DNA of 21,330 nt from CAYQPF01 sp964419225 (GCA_964419225.1 CAYQPF010000087.1:1-21330); one strand, 5' to 3'; numbered from the stretch's first letter, positions 1 through 8,176 are shown. Notes: generated by a model not told the origin, from the sequence alone. Program-made: numbers and translations.

Positions 1-287
1 CGATATACAAATTTGCCCATGAGATTATCAAAAACACCCTGACAGATTTGTAAAGAATTGATGCAACGATCAACAGCAGTTCTGATAATTGGCCAATAGA
101 CAAACAGTCATCAATTGACAGAGCGATATTAAGAATAATTACATGTGAATTATTGAGTACAAAAACAGCACCGGCTGTACTAATCGATGAAGCCATTGAA
201 ATAGCAAAGAAATTTAGTTCTGAGAGTTCGAGTAAATTTATTAATGGAGTACTTGATAAGTTAAGCCACAAGATTGATAAGGAATAG
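1..287 (+). pseudogene. nusB: NusB transcription antitermination factor, C-terminal part, interrupted by an in-frame stop
   Basis: Frame 3 reads as the C-terminal half of NusB, the RNA-binding partner of NusE/S10 in rRNA antitermination. Typical NusB blocks are visible: SIDRAILRI at 111-137, then a helix ending in LIDEAIEIAKKF, then SSKFINGVLDKL and the stop TAG at 285-287. Upstream, the same frame gives YKFAHEIIKNTLTDL, matching the helix before the acidic linker. Between them, codon 51-53 is TAA, at a position where NusB proteins have an ordinary residue. Homology continues in the same frame on both sides, so this is a nonsense change and not a frameshift. TAA terminates other genes here (1182-1184, 2275-2277, 6850-6852), so recoding is unlikely. 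It is a real loss-of-function allele or a base-call/assembly error. The 5' half lies outside the window. Confidence 0.8.
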
Positions 288-290
288 AGA

Positions 291-1184
291 TTGTCAGATA
301 ATTTTTTGAAATGCAGTATAGGTGTAATCGTCTATAATGAAGTCAGTAATATCAGGAGTTTATTAAATTCCTTATTGGATCAGAAGTTAGAAAAGGTCAG
401 CATATCAGAAATTATTGTAGTTTCGAGTGCTTGTACAGACGGGACAGATAATGTTGTGTCAGAATATGCAAAGAAGTATGATTTTATTAAATTGATTCAA
501 GAACCAGCGAGAAACGGTAAATCTGCAGCAATAAATTTATTTCTTAAAGCAGCAAAAGAAGATCTTTTAATAATTGAAAGTGGTGATACCATTCCTCAGT
601 CTGATACTATAGAAAAATTAATTATTCCTTTTACAGATCCCACGATTGGTATGACTGGTGGAAGACCCAGTCCTGTTAATAAAACAGATAATTTCATAGG
701 TTATAGTGTTCATTTATTGTGGAATTTACATCATCGGATGGCTTTACTCTCGCCTAAGTTGGGTGAAATGATAGCATTTAGAAAAGTTTTTTCGGGCATT
801 CCGGCGAAGAGTGCAGTAGATGAAGCAAGTATTGAAGCACTGATCCATGAAAAGGGGTTAAAGTTAAAATATATTCCTAACGCGATAATAATCAATAAAG
901 GACCTGAGACTTTAAAAGAATTTATTAGTCAGAGAAAGCGGATTGCCATCGGTCATCTTTGGTTAAAGAATAATCAGCATTACAAAGTAAGTTCACAAAG
1001 CGGGTCGATTTTACTGAAAATAACTATAGCAGAGATAGCGGAAAATCCTGCTCAAATAATAAAGATATTTGGGACTATATTAATAGAGTTTTATAGCCGC
1101 TTTTTGGGCTATTGGGATTATAAATACAGGAAGAAAAATCCCTTTACCTGGGAAATTGCCAAATCAACTAAAAAATTAGATTAA
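291..1184 (+). CDS. Family 2 glycosyltransferase
   Basis: A 297-residue GT-A fold glycosyltransferase, probably moving a sugar from a nucleotide-sugar donor to a lipid or surface polysaccharide. The N-terminus has the GT2 nucleotide-binding start SIGVIVYNE (residues 9-17), followed by IIVVSSACTDGT (41-52) where GT2 proteins have VVDDGSTDGT. The metal-binding DxD site reads ESGD (96-99), slightly divergent. A DEAS segment (177-180) is a candidate catalytic-base region, and SQRKRI (213-218) resembles the QxxRW motif of processive GT2 enzymes. A hydrophobic stretch near the C-terminus may be membrane associated. The start is TTG at 291, preceded by AAGGAA at 279-284 with 6 nt spacing, lying in the last codons of nusB; the frame is closed upstream by the nusB TAG. 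Ten nt separate it from the radical SAM gene, so they are probably cotranscribed. Acceptor unknown. Confidence 0.85.
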   Translation: MSDNFLKCSIGVIVYNEVSNIRSLLNSLLDQKLEKVSISEIIVVSSACTDGTDNVVSEYAKKYDFIKLIQEPARNGKSAAINLFLKAAKEDLLIIESGDTIPQSDTIEKLIIPFTDPTIGMTGGRPSPVNKTDNFIGYSVHLLWNLHHRMALLSPKLGEMIAFRKVFSGIPAKSAVDEASIEALIHEKGLKLKYIPNAIIINKGPETLKEFISQRKRIAIGHLWLKNNQHYKVSSQSGSILLKITIAEIAENPAQIIKIFGTILIEFYSRFLGYWDYKYRKKNPFTWEIAKSTKKLD

Positions 1185-1194
1185 AGAGAGAGTA

Positions 1195-2277
1195 ATGTTA
1201 GAATTATTACCGAAAATTGTCTTGTTCAATTTAGCAAGAAGATTCTCATTTATCAGAGTAATGCCCATTAATTACACCGTAAGTTTAACCTACCGCTGCA
1301 ATTCCAAATGTAACACCTGCAACATCTATAAGAAGAAATCTGATCATCTGACAGTTGATGAGTACAGATCAATTTTCAGGAATCTGGGGCATAGTCCATA
1401 TTGGATAACCTTCAGTGGTGGAGAGCCATTTTTACGGAAAGAAATAGTGGAAATATGCCAGGTTGTTTATGAAGAGTCGAAGCCTGCAATCATCAATATC
1501 CCTTCCAATGGAATTTTGAATGATAAGATAGTGGCTATGGTTGAAGAGATCTGCAGAACATGTCCTAAAACACAGATAATAATCAATTTATCAGTAGATG
1601 GGATTGGTGAACAGCATGACAAGATCAGAAATGTCCCCAACAACTATGAGTTAGTCATAGATACTTTCCATAAGCTAAAAGCACTGGAATTCTCCAACTT
1701 ATCAATCGGGATCCATACAGTGATATCCAGGTATAATGTTGACAGTTTTGCCACTATTGCCAATACTTTGATCCAATTAAAGCCAGATTCCTATATAACT
1801 GAAATTGCTGAAGAACGAGTTGAATTAGGTACAATCGGAGCTAATATCACCCCAAGCTTAGTTTCTTACAAATCAGCCATAGATTTTTTAATTCACAGAA
1901 TCAAGAACACAAAATTCAGTCAGGTTAGCCGGATTACTCAGGCATTCAGGATTGAATATTACAATTTAGTCAAGGCTATTTTACGTGATAAAACGCAAGT
2001 GATCCCTTGTTATTCAGGTTTGGCATCTGCCCAGATATCTCCTGATGGTGAAATTTGGTCATGCTGTATAAAGGCCAAATCTTTAGGAAATTTAAGGGAT
2101 GAGAACTATAATTTTAGAAAGATCTGGTTTTCCTCATCTTTAAAAAAAGAAAGAGAATCGGTTAAGAATAAGGAATGTTATTGTCCTTTAGCTAATGCAT
2201 CATATACCAACATGTTGTTGGATATACCGACATTGTTCAGAGTATTTTACCGCAGTTTTATGAAGTGGTGGACCTAA
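1195..2277 (+). CDS. Radical SAM protein with SPASM-like C-terminal cysteines
   Basis: A 360-residue radical SAM enzyme. The cluster motif CxxxCxxC is at C35, C39 and C42 (CNSKCNTC), binding the 4Fe-4S cluster that cleaves S-adenosylmethionine. SGGEP at 74-78 is the SAM-contacting glycine motif. The C-terminal third has further cysteines (C272, C290, C291, C328, C330) with the phrase ISPDGEIWSCC, typical of SPASM/Twitch domains that hold an auxiliary Fe-S cluster. This subfamily includes peptide-modifying enzymes and oxidoreductases or epimerases encoded next to glycosyltransferases. The ATG at 1195 follows AGAGAG. The gene sits 10 nt after the GT2 gene and 2 nt before the next one, suggesting a shared transcript and possibly a shared cell-surface product. 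No precursor peptide gene was seen nearby, so substrate and reaction are unknown. Confidence 0.87.
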   Translation: MLELLPKIVLFNLARRFSFIRVMPINYTVSLTYRCNSKCNTCNIYKKKSDHLTVDEYRSIFRNLGHSPYWITFSGGEPFLRKEIVEICQVVYEESKPAIINIPSNGILNDKIVAMVEEICRTCPKTQIIINLSVDGIGEQHDKIRNVPNNYELVIDTFHKLKALEFSNLSIGIHTVISRYNVDSFATIANTLIQLKPDSYITEIAEERVELGTIGANITPSLVSYKSAIDFLIHRIKNTKFSQVSRITQAFRIEYYNLVKAILRDKTQVIPCYSGLASAQISPDGEIWSCCIKAKSLGNLRDENYNFRKIWFSSSLKKERESVKNKECYCPLANASYTNMLLDIPTLFRVFYRSFMKWWT

Positions 2278-2279
2278 TT

Positions 2280-3683
2280 ATGTTAAAAATCACATCCTGT
2301 TCCGCATCATATCAGAGCAATTTGTTTTACTCAGACAGTTCAGAATCCAAAGATACTCAGATCATACTTATGACACACAATTTGGAGTCTTCTGATTTTT
2401 TAACAAAATTGAATGAGAATGTAGTAAACAGATTGAAAGAGATAGATCTTGATTTAGTACATGAAAAAAATGTCGCGGAGACTTTTGAAAGCTTTTTCAC
2501 TCAGATGAACTGGTTTATTAATTCTCAGTTCAAGAATGCCAGATCAATTGATATTGGAATTTCCTTAGCACTTTTAATAGTAATTAAGGATACCATATTT
2601 ATATACCAGTTTGGTAGATTATTATGTGGAATTATAAAAAAGGATAAAATGGAATCTTTGGGACAGGAATGGAAGAATTTTAATGTAAAATCCCGGGAAG
2701 ATTTAAGGTTATTAGGTGGAAAAGGTGAAGAAATCTATCCGAAGCCAATTCAGTTTAAGTTAGGTAAGGATGATTATTTTTTATTAGTACCATCATCACA
2801 TAGTGAATATTTTGTAATGGATCAACCTGATATTCATAATTTTAAAGACAGAATTATCAATAATTATGTAAAGAATCCTTTTTCCTTTTGTATTGTAGAA
2901 CACACAAATAAAGCAGTTTCCAAAAGTATTTTCGCAAAACTGAAATTTAGGATCAGTGCTATTTTGATGTTTGCTCTGATCATCTTCTCTGCAGTTTATG
3001 TCTTTAAAGGAAATAATCAAGTGGAAGATGCGATTCAGGTAAAAAAAGAATTTGTGGATCAGACATTGAAAAATATCAGTTTGGAAAAAATACCAGAAGC
3101 TTTGCAGATAAATTATGAGAAGATGATGAATCCATCCAAGGATATCAGTTTGTTTAAAGAGTGGTCCACTAATATTAATTTTAGGATAACTGAGAATCCT
3201 TCATTCGATTTGAACAACATTTATCTGATTTCATATGATAAATTAATTGTTTTTGATAAGAAAAATCTCAGGAGTCAATGGAAGAAAAACCTGGGTGTCA
3301 CAATAGATGATTTGGTACTAATTGATGGGAATTTGATGCTGGCTATATGTTCCAATAATCGTACCTACTGTTTAAAGAGAGACACGGGTGATATTGTTTG
3401 GGAACAACCACATAATATGGTTTCTGAACCAGATTCCTGTAATTATCTTTTACCCAAACAAATCACTTTGGATCAAGACAGAAGGTTGAATGCAAGCTTA
3501 GTATTGTACCCGACAAAAAACAAAGTTTACCTGATTGAGAATACAAAAGGGAATATTAAGTGTTTTTATAGTTCCACAGAAAATATATCTTTTATAAGCG
3601 ATTATGATGTTGTTGATAAGAGTTTTTACTTAGTTGAGAAAACTAAGTTAACTAAAATAAAACTGAATATCTTGAATTTATAG
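2280..3683 (+). CDS. Membrane protein with degenerate PP2C-like N-terminal domain and PQQ/propeller-like C-terminal domain
   Basis: 467 residues from ATG 2280, which has GGTGGA at 2267-2272, 7 nt upstream; a GTG at 2265 is in frame but lacks an RBS. Residues 1 to about 205 follow the PP2C phosphatase pattern: a hydrophobic strand pair (ISLALLIVIKDTIFIYQFGR), then LRLLGGKGEE and FKLGKDDYFLLVPSSHS. Those are the places of the GDSR, LG and GD..LLCSDG motifs, but the metal-binding aspartates are missing, so it is probably not a catalyst. One membrane segment lies at about 223-243 (ISAILMFALIIFSAVYVF). The C-terminal half has beta-propeller-like strands such as YCLKRDTGDIVWEQ, resembling PQQ repeats. 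Topology suggests a cytoplasmic sensor or scaffold coupled to an extracytoplasmic domain. The PP2C reading is inference from pattern only. Two nt separate it from the radical SAM gene. Confidence 0.75.
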   Translation: MLKITSCSASYQSNLFYSDSSESKDTQIILMTHNLESSDFLTKLNENVVNRLKEIDLDLVHEKNVAETFESFFTQMNWFINSQFKNARSIDIGISLALLIVIKDTIFIYQFGRLLCGIIKKDKMESLGQEWKNFNVKSREDLRLLGGKGEEIYPKPIQFKLGKDDYFLLVPSSHSEYFVMDQPDIHNFKDRIINNYVKNPFSFCIVEHTNKAVSKSIFAKLKFRISAILMFALIIFSAVYVFKGNNQVEDAIQVKKEFVDQTLKNISLEKIPEALQINYEKMMNPSKDISLFKEWSTNINFRITENPSFDLNNIYLISYDKLIVFDKKNLRSQWKKNLGVTIDDLVLIDGNLMLAICSNNRTYCLKRDTGDIVWEQPHNMVSEPDSCNYLLPKQITLDQDRRLNASLVLYPTKNKVYLIENTKGNIKCFYSSTENISFISDYDVVDKSFYLVEKTKLTKIKLNILNL

Positions 3684-3724
3684 CCGAAGAATATTAAAAT
3701 GTAGTAATTTATTGGAGGCAAAGA

Positions 3725-3967
3725 GTGAAATTTATATTGTTAATAACTCTCCTAATTTTGGGAATTGATTTATTTATTAACAATAGTGCCATCATAAATA
3801 GACTTAAATACATGAATATAGAGTATCTCATTTTTTATAAGATCTTTGTTATTGCCGTAGCCATATTGTCAATTGCTTTGTTGATTCAGGTTCTAACAGC
3901 TTCTTTTCATTATTATGAGAACAAAAGAAAAGAAAATGAAAACGATAAAGACGATCATAATTTATAA
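3725..3967 (+). CDS. Small two-helix membrane protein, unknown
   Basis: 80 residues starting at GTG 3725, with a near-perfect GGAGG at 3714-3718 and 6 nt spacing, which makes it a convincing gene despite its size. Residues 2-18 (KFILLITLLILGIDLFI) and about 37-62 (FYKIFVIAVAILSIALLIQVLTA) are membrane helices. The C-terminus is a highly charged tail rich in Lys, Glu, Asn and Asp, probably cytoplasmic. It follows the PP2C-like membrane protein by 41 nt and precedes the gcv promoter, so it is likely the last gene of the upstream cluster. I do not recognise the family and assign no function. Confidence 0.65.
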   Translation: MKFILLITLLILGIDLFINNSAIINRLKYMNIEYLIFYKIFVIAVAILSIALLIQVLTASFHYYENKRKENENDKDDHNL

Positions 3968-4011
3968 TATCTCATAAAATCCCAAGCTTCTAAATTAAAT
4001 ACATACCTTTC

Positions 4012-4039
4012 TTGACATATTTCCCTGAATATTTTTAAT
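4012..4039 (+). promoter_or_regulatory. Sigma70-type promoter of gcvPA-gcvPB
   Basis: TTGACA at 4012-4017, a 16-nt spacer, and TTTAAT at 4034-4039 (5 of 6 matches to TATAAT). Transcription would start near 4046, leaving a leader of about 22 nt before the ATG at 4068. This also argues against translation starting at the upstream in-frame ATG 4038, which lies inside the -10 element. Confidence 0.72.
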
Positions 4040-4055
4040 GCTTAAAAAAATAATT

Positions 4056-4061
4056 AAGGAG
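4056..4061 (+). promoter_or_regulatory. Ribosome binding site that fixes the gcvPA start
   Basis: AAGGAG 6 nt before ATG 4068. No comparable site precedes the in-frame ATG at 4038. The protein from 4068 begins MPYISITENERLEML, the usual GcvPA N-terminus. Confidence 0.8.
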
Positions 4062-4067
4062 AATTGT

Positions 4068-5411
4068 ATGCCTTATATTTCCATTACAGAGAACGAGAGA
4101 TTGGAAATGTTAGCGGAGATCGGAGTCAGTTCTTTCGAAGATTTGATATCCAATATTCCGACATCAGTTCGTTTAAGGGAACTTTTAAAGTTAGACGCAC
4201 CTATGTCTGAAATTGAGATAACCAAAAAGGTAAATCTTCTAGCCAAGAAAAACTCCTCTGTTAATGAATTTAACTCCTTTTTAGGAGGCGGTATTTATGA
4301 TCATTATATACCAGCTGCAGTAGATCATATTTTATTAAGACCAGAATTCCATACAGCTTACACCCCTTATCAGGCGGAAGTAAGTCAAGGCACTTTACAG
4401 GCCATTTATGAGTATCAAACGATGATATGCGAATTAACAGGTATGGACATATCTAATGCCGGGATGTATGATGGAGCTTCAGCAGCTGCAGAAGCTATTC
4501 TAATGGCAGTCCGAAAGACCAAATTCAATAAAGTCATTGTAAGCAAAACCCTAAATCCCCATTATTTAGATGTAATTAAATCATATTGTGAGGGAATAGG
4601 AACAGAAATATTATATGCTGAAGAAAAAGACGGAGTTACAGATGCAGCTCACTTAACTTCAATAATTGATGATAAGACAGCTTGTGTATTGATTCAAACT
4701 CCAAACTATTACGGCAATTTAGAAAACATGTTTGAATTGGAAAAGGTCATTAAAGCATATAAGAAGACTCTTTTTGTAGCAGCAACAGACCCGATTTCAT
4801 TAGCTTTGATCAACTCACCTCAAGAGTATAATGCTGATATAGTGATTGGAGAAGGACAGGCAATGGGAAATCATCAGGCTTTTGGCGGTCCTTTATTCGG
4901 ATTCTTTGCCACTAAGAATGATCTGGCCAGAATGATGCCGGGAAGAATTGTAGGTGCTACTGTTGATACTGATGGAAAAAGAGCATACTGCCTGACTTTA
5001 CAAGCGCGTGAGCAGCATATCCGCAGAGAAAAAGCCACTTCCAATATTTGTTCAAATGAGGCCTTGTGTACACTTGCGGCTACTGTTTATCTTTGTTTAT
5101 TAGGTAAAGATGGATTGATTCAGGTTGCTAAATTATCTATGGGCAAAGCACATTATCTGGCCCAGGAATTATGTAAAATTGAAGGAATTTCCATGCAATT
5201 CCAGTCACCTTTCTTCAAAGAATTTGTTGTTAAACTTCCTCTTGAGGCTGATGCTTTGATTAAGAAAATGCATGAAAAAGCAATATTTCCGGGCATAAGT
5301 CTTCGAGAACATAATATGCCGAATTCATTACTAATAGCAGTTACCGAGAAAAAGGCAAAAAGTGAGATGGATCAGTTTATCACAGCTCTGAAGGAGGTAT
5401 TACATGGCTAA
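4068..5411 (+). CDS. gcvPA: Glycine dehydrogenase (decarboxylating) subunit 1, GcvPA
   Basis: 447 residues, full length for the N-terminal half of the split P-protein. With GcvPB it forms the PLP-dependent glycine decarboxylase of the glycine cleavage system, which releases CO2 and passes the aminomethyl group to lipoylated GcvH. Family features visible are the N-terminus MPYISITENERLEMLAEIG, FLGGGIYDHYIPAAVDHIL, TAYTPYQAEVSQGTLQ, the GMYDGASAAAEA loop, and QAREQHIRREKATSNICSN. The longer reading from ATG 4038 adds ten residues not typical of the family and starts inside the promoter. Its 3' end overlaps gcvPB by 8 nt, implying translational coupling. gcvT, gcvH and lpd are not in this window. 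The pair has its own promoter and terminator, forming a two-gene unit. Confidence 0.95.
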   Translation: MPYISITENERLEMLAEIGVSSFEDLISNIPTSVRLRELLKLDAPMSEIEITKKVNLLAKKNSSVNEFNSFLGGGIYDHYIPAAVDHILLRPEFHTAYTPYQAEVSQGTLQAIYEYQTMICELTGMDISNAGMYDGASAAAEAILMAVRKTKFNKVIVSKTLNPHYLDVIKSYCEGIGTEILYAEEKDGVTDAAHLTSIIDDKTACVLIQTPNYYGNLENMFELEKVIKAYKKTLFVAATDPISLALINSPQEYNADIVIGEGQAMGNHQAFGGPLFGFFATKNDLARMMPGRIVGATVDTDGKRAYCLTLQAREQHIRREKATSNICSNEALCTLAATVYLCLLGKDGLIQVAKLSMGKAHYLAQELCKIEGISMQFQSPFFKEFVVKLPLEADALIKKMHEKAIFPGISLREHNMPNSLLIAVTEKKAKSEMDQFITALKEVLHG

Positions 5412-6852
5412 GACAATATTTGAAAAACATTCAACAGGAAGAAAGGGTTGTACTTTACCCGGTATGGATGTTGAATTTGATTTCAACAGCTGTATTCCGA
5501 CAAGTTTTCAACGAAAGACAGAGGCAAAACTACCCGAAATAAGTGAATTAGATGTTATGCGGCATTTTATAGAGTTAGGAAATTTAAATCATTTCATTGA
5601 AAAGGGTTTTTATCCTCTGGGTTCCTGCACGATGAAATATAATCCCAAATTACATGAAACATTAGTTAGAAATCAGGGATTTTTGGAGATTCATCCCGAA
5701 CAACCTCAGGAAAGTGTTCAGGGAGCTTTAGAAATTCTTTATGAACTTCAGGCTGATCTGTCTGAGATTTCAGGATTTAAAGGAATTTCATTACAACCAG
5801 TTGCCGGGGCTCATGGCGAGTTTGCCGGATTGAAAGTAATGCATGCCTATCATAAAGCCAAGGGAAATCATCATAAAACCAAGATTATTCTTCCCGACTC
5901 TGCTCATGGTACGAATCCCGCGAGTGTAGCTTTGAATGGTTTTGAAGTTGTAGAGATCAAATCGAATGATCGTGGTATGGTAGATTTAGAAGCTTTAAGA
6001 GCAGTAATTGATGATAATGTAGCCGGTTTTATGCTTACGAATCCCAACACTGTAGGAATTTTTGAAGGTCAAATTGCAGAAATATCAGAGTTAATTCACA
6101 GTGTAGATGGGTTGATGTATATGGATGGAGCTAATTTGAATGCCCTCTTGGGAATAGTCAAACCAGGATTAATCGGTTTTGATGTGATGCATTTCAATTT
6201 GCATAAGACATTCAGTACACCTCACGGTGGAGGTGGTCCAGGTTCCGGCCCGATTGGAGTCAGGGAGGCTTTAATTCCCTTCCTGCCTGTACCATTTATT
6301 AACAAGAAAGAAGGAAAGTTTGTCCTTGATTTTAACAATAAGCAAAGTATAGGACATGTTCACTCTTATTATGGTAATTTTGCTGTGAATGTTAGAGCTT
6401 ATATTTACATAAAAATGCTTGGAGCCATTGGATTAAAAAGAGTTTCCGAGTATGCCATCATTAATGCTAATTATATTATGCGTAAGTTGGAAAAATATTA
6501 CGAAATGCCATATAAGAATGAGCATTCTATGCATGAATTTGTTGCAAGTGGTGATATTCAGAAAGAAAAGTATGGTGTACGTACGTTGGATATAGCCAAG
6601 AGGCTTTTAGATAAAGGGTTCCATGCACCAACAATCTATTTCCCTCTGATTGTCCATGAAGCCTTTATGGTTGAACCTACTGAAACTGAGACTAAGCAAA
6701 TCCTGGATGATTTTATTCAGGCAATGATCGAGATAAGTCATGAATGTGAAGATAATGTAGCATTAGTAACCGGAGCACCGCAGAATACACCTGTAAAAAG
6801 GGTTGATGATGTAAAAGCAGTCAAAGATCTGAATACAAAATTCGAATGGTAA
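5404..6852 (+). CDS. gcvPB: Glycine dehydrogenase (decarboxylating) subunit 2, GcvPB
   Basis: 482 residues, the PLP-binding half of the split P-protein. The Schiff-base lysine is K268 in HFNLHKTFSTPHGGGGPG. Other signatures are GFYPLGSCTMKYNPK (68-82), QPVAGAHGEFAGL (131-143), DSAHGTNPASVA (165-176) and MDGANLNALLG (240-250). The ATG at 5404 lies within the end of gcvPA and has an almost ideal AAGGAGGT at 5391-5398, 5 nt upstream. Together with GcvPA it decarboxylates glycine in the cytoplasm, feeding one-carbon units to tetrahydrofolate through GcvT, or running in reverse for glycine synthesis. No odd residues were seen. The gene is followed 9 nt after its stop by a strong terminator. Confidence 0.96.
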   Translation: MAKTIFEKHSTGRKGCTLPGMDVEFDFNSCIPTSFQRKTEAKLPEISELDVMRHFIELGNLNHFIEKGFYPLGSCTMKYNPKLHETLVRNQGFLEIHPEQPQESVQGALEILYELQADLSEISGFKGISLQPVAGAHGEFAGLKVMHAYHKAKGNHHKTKIILPDSAHGTNPASVALNGFEVVEIKSNDRGMVDLEALRAVIDDNVAGFMLTNPNTVGIFEGQIAEISELIHSVDGLMYMDGANLNALLGIVKPGLIGFDVMHFNLHKTFSTPHGGGGPGSGPIGVREALIPFLPVPFINKKEGKFVLDFNNKQSIGHVHSYYGNFAVNVRAYIYIKMLGAIGLKRVSEYAIINANYIMRKLEKYYEMPYKNEHSMHEFVASGDIQKEKYGVRTLDIAKRLLDKGFHAPTIYFPLIVHEAFMVEPTETETKQILDDFIQAMIEISHECEDNVALVTGAPQNTPVKRVDDVKAVKDLNTKFEW

Positions 6853-6861
6853 AATATCAAA

Positions 6862-6889
6862 GAGGGAGCCTATGGTTCCCTCTTTTTTT
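6862..6889 (+). terminator. Intrinsic terminator after gcvPB
   Basis: Stem GAGGGAGCC (6862-6870) and GGTTCCCTC (6874-6882), 9 bp including one G-T pair, with a 3-nt loop TAT, followed by T7 at 6883-6889. It may also partly stop the convergent GNAT transcript, though the - strand T run is interrupted. Confidence 0.9.
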
Positions 6890-6912
6890 ATTTTGGCGTT
6901 GCCTATTTCAGA

Positions 6913-7848
6913 TTAATCTAATAATAATGCATATGGTTCCAGAATCTTTTCATTTCTGAAGCCTGCAGACCTATACAATTTTGCAACAGCTTCACACCCG
7001 CTGCTTACATAAACTACTTCAGCTCCCTTATTCTTTATCATTTGCAATGCTTTATTAATAAGTACTGTAGCCAAGCCTTTTCTCCTGAATTCCGGGACTG
7101 TTCCTACCGGCTCCAAATAACCTGTTTGTGTTTCCGGATCATACCATACAGTACAAAAAGTCAGGACATTGTTTAGGAAATCAGTCACAACCAGATCCAG
7201 CTCTGCCTCAAACAATGGACATTTCTGAACATTGTTGTACCACTCCCATCTTGTATAATTTTCTTCAGCCTCATTCGGATGGAATACCCGCCAACCAGCT
7301 AAACTTCTTGATTCCAAAGATACTCCATCAGCCATTGATTTGATCTGAAATTCCGGATCTAAATCCTTTGCAGAAAAATCTCCTTCTAAGTTGTGTTTAA
7401 AAATTATCTCCTGAATATTATTAATTCTGTTGTATGCCTGAAATTCAAATGCTTTTAGCACCATATCGTCTGTGTTCTGCACCCAGAAACATATCTTTCT
7501 GCCAATTTCCGGAATTTCCCTGTATAAATTCTTCTCAGATTTATCCAAAATGGCATGGATCAACTCCCAATCATAATAATCAGGATGAATACTTATATGA
7601 CAATTCCCCGGTCCCTCTGCATTCGCCAAAGCAACTATTTTGCCTTCTTCATTTCTCCACACTAATATCTGATTCAGAAAATCCTGCTCCAGACAATTAG
7701 CAAAAACATGCCAGCGACAATAATCCAACCTGGCAACCGGCCAATTATACCTTTCTTTCACATTTAATCTATGTAATTCTGTCAAAAAAACTCTGACCTC
7801 TGCATACTCTTTTTCATCTTTCAATTTTGAAAATGTTATCGCTTGCAT
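6913..7848 (-). CDS. GNAT-family N-acetyltransferase, two-domain
   Basis: 311 residues. The C-terminal third is a clear GNAT domain: GYLEPVGTVPEFRRKGLATVLINKAL carries the acetyl-CoA pyrophosphate-binding motif (R-R-K-G-L-A), followed by a strand with VYVSSGCEAVAKLYRSAGFR, the usual C-terminal helix of the fold. The N-terminal half (HISIHPDYYDWELIHAILDK and nearby) looks like a second, degenerate GNAT fold, as in mycothiol-synthase-like and other tandem GNATs. It should transfer an acetyl group from acetyl-CoA to an amine; the substrate is unknown. The ATG at 7848 is preceded by AAGGGGG about 4 nt upstream. It converges on gcvPB and is a stand-alone gene. A dyad AATAGA-ATC-TCTATT lies upstream at 7867-7881. 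Confidence 0.83.
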   Translation of the reverse strand: MQAITFSKLKDEKEYAEVRVFLTELHRLNVKERYNWPVARLDYCRWHVFANCLEQDFLNQILVWRNEEGKIVALANAEGPGNCHISIHPDYYDWELIHAILDKSEKNLYREIPEIGRKICFWVQNTDDMVLKAFEFQAYNRINNIQEIIFKHNLEGDFSAKDLDPEFQIKSMADGVSLESRSLAGWRVFHPNEAEENYTRWEWYNNVQKCPLFEAELDLVVTDFLNNVLTFCTVWYDPETQTGYLEPVGTVPEFRRKGLATVLINKALQMIKNKGAEVVYVSSGCEAVAKLYRSAGFRNEKILEPYALLLD

Positions 7849-7955
7849 TAATCCCCCTTATTTCATAATAGAATCTCTATTCCTGTTTTTAGTCAACAAT
7901 TTTGAACGATCTCATTTTTTTTCGCTAAAACTAACTCTCGCAACCCTATCCTAAA

Positions 7956-7980
7956 TCCTTTCCCTTGAAAAGGGCAAGGA
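7956..7980. repeat. Hairpin related to the 41-bp module
   Basis: Arms TCCTTTCCCTT (7956-7966) and AAGGGCAAGGA (7970-7980) pair with one mismatch around a 3-nt loop GAA. The arm core TTCCCTT/AAGGG is shared with the module at 8054-8094, so it may be a diverged relative. Confidence 0.6.
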
Positions 7981-8053
7981 CTTATCAAAATAAACTTTGC
8001 TTTTTAATCTGCACAGAAATCAGTATCAGCAAATTACATCACCTGTTTTCACT

Positions 8054-8094
8054 CCCTTCCCTTATTAAAAGGGAAGGGTCGGGGATGGGTTGTC
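8054..8094 (+). repeat. 41-bp hairpin module, copy 1
   Basis: A perfect stem CCCTTCCCTT (8054-8063) and AAGGGAAGGG (8069-8078) with a 5-nt loop, followed by the tail CGGGGATGGGTTGTC. 39 of 41 positions match copy 2 at 14983-15023, in the same orientation. The two changes are in the loop and at the base just after the stem, leaving the stem intact. TTTTCAC precedes both copies. Confidence 0.85.
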
Positions 8095-8111
8095 GAAATC
8101 TCTCTCCCCAC

Positions 8112-8139
8112 CAACTTTCAACTCTCAACTCTCAACTAA
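8112..8139 (+). repeat. Heptamer tandem repeat, consensus CAACTCT
   Basis: Four units of 7 nt (CAACTTT, then CAACTCT twice, then CAACTAA). The same heptamer family recurs at 18914-18934. A period of 7 excludes a coding repeat. Confidence 0.8.
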
Positions 8140-8146
8140 ATAAATC

Positions 8147-8176
8147 CCCGGCCAAAGTTTTGGGGCTTCAGCCGGG
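8147..8176. repeat. Compound hairpin CCCGGC/GCCGGG
   Basis: Outer arms CCCGGC (8147-8152) and GCCGGG (8171-8176). An alternative inner stem CCAAA (8152-8156)/TTTGG (8159-8163) shares one base with it. It is more G+C-rich than its surroundings and resembles a REP-type palindrome. Only one copy is in this window. Confidence 0.5.

Noticed and set aside
51..53. TAA as a recoded sense codon in nusB
   Set aside because: TAA is used as the normal stop by several complete genes in the window.
4038..4067. Ten-residue extension of GcvPA to ATG 4038
   Set aside because: It overlaps the -10 box of the promoter and lacks an RBS; the normal family N-terminus begins at 4068.
7865..7896. GNAT gene promoter TTGACT ... 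TATTAT on the - strand
   Set aside because: The spacer would be 20 nt, too long for a standard sigma70 promoter; recorded only as a possibility.
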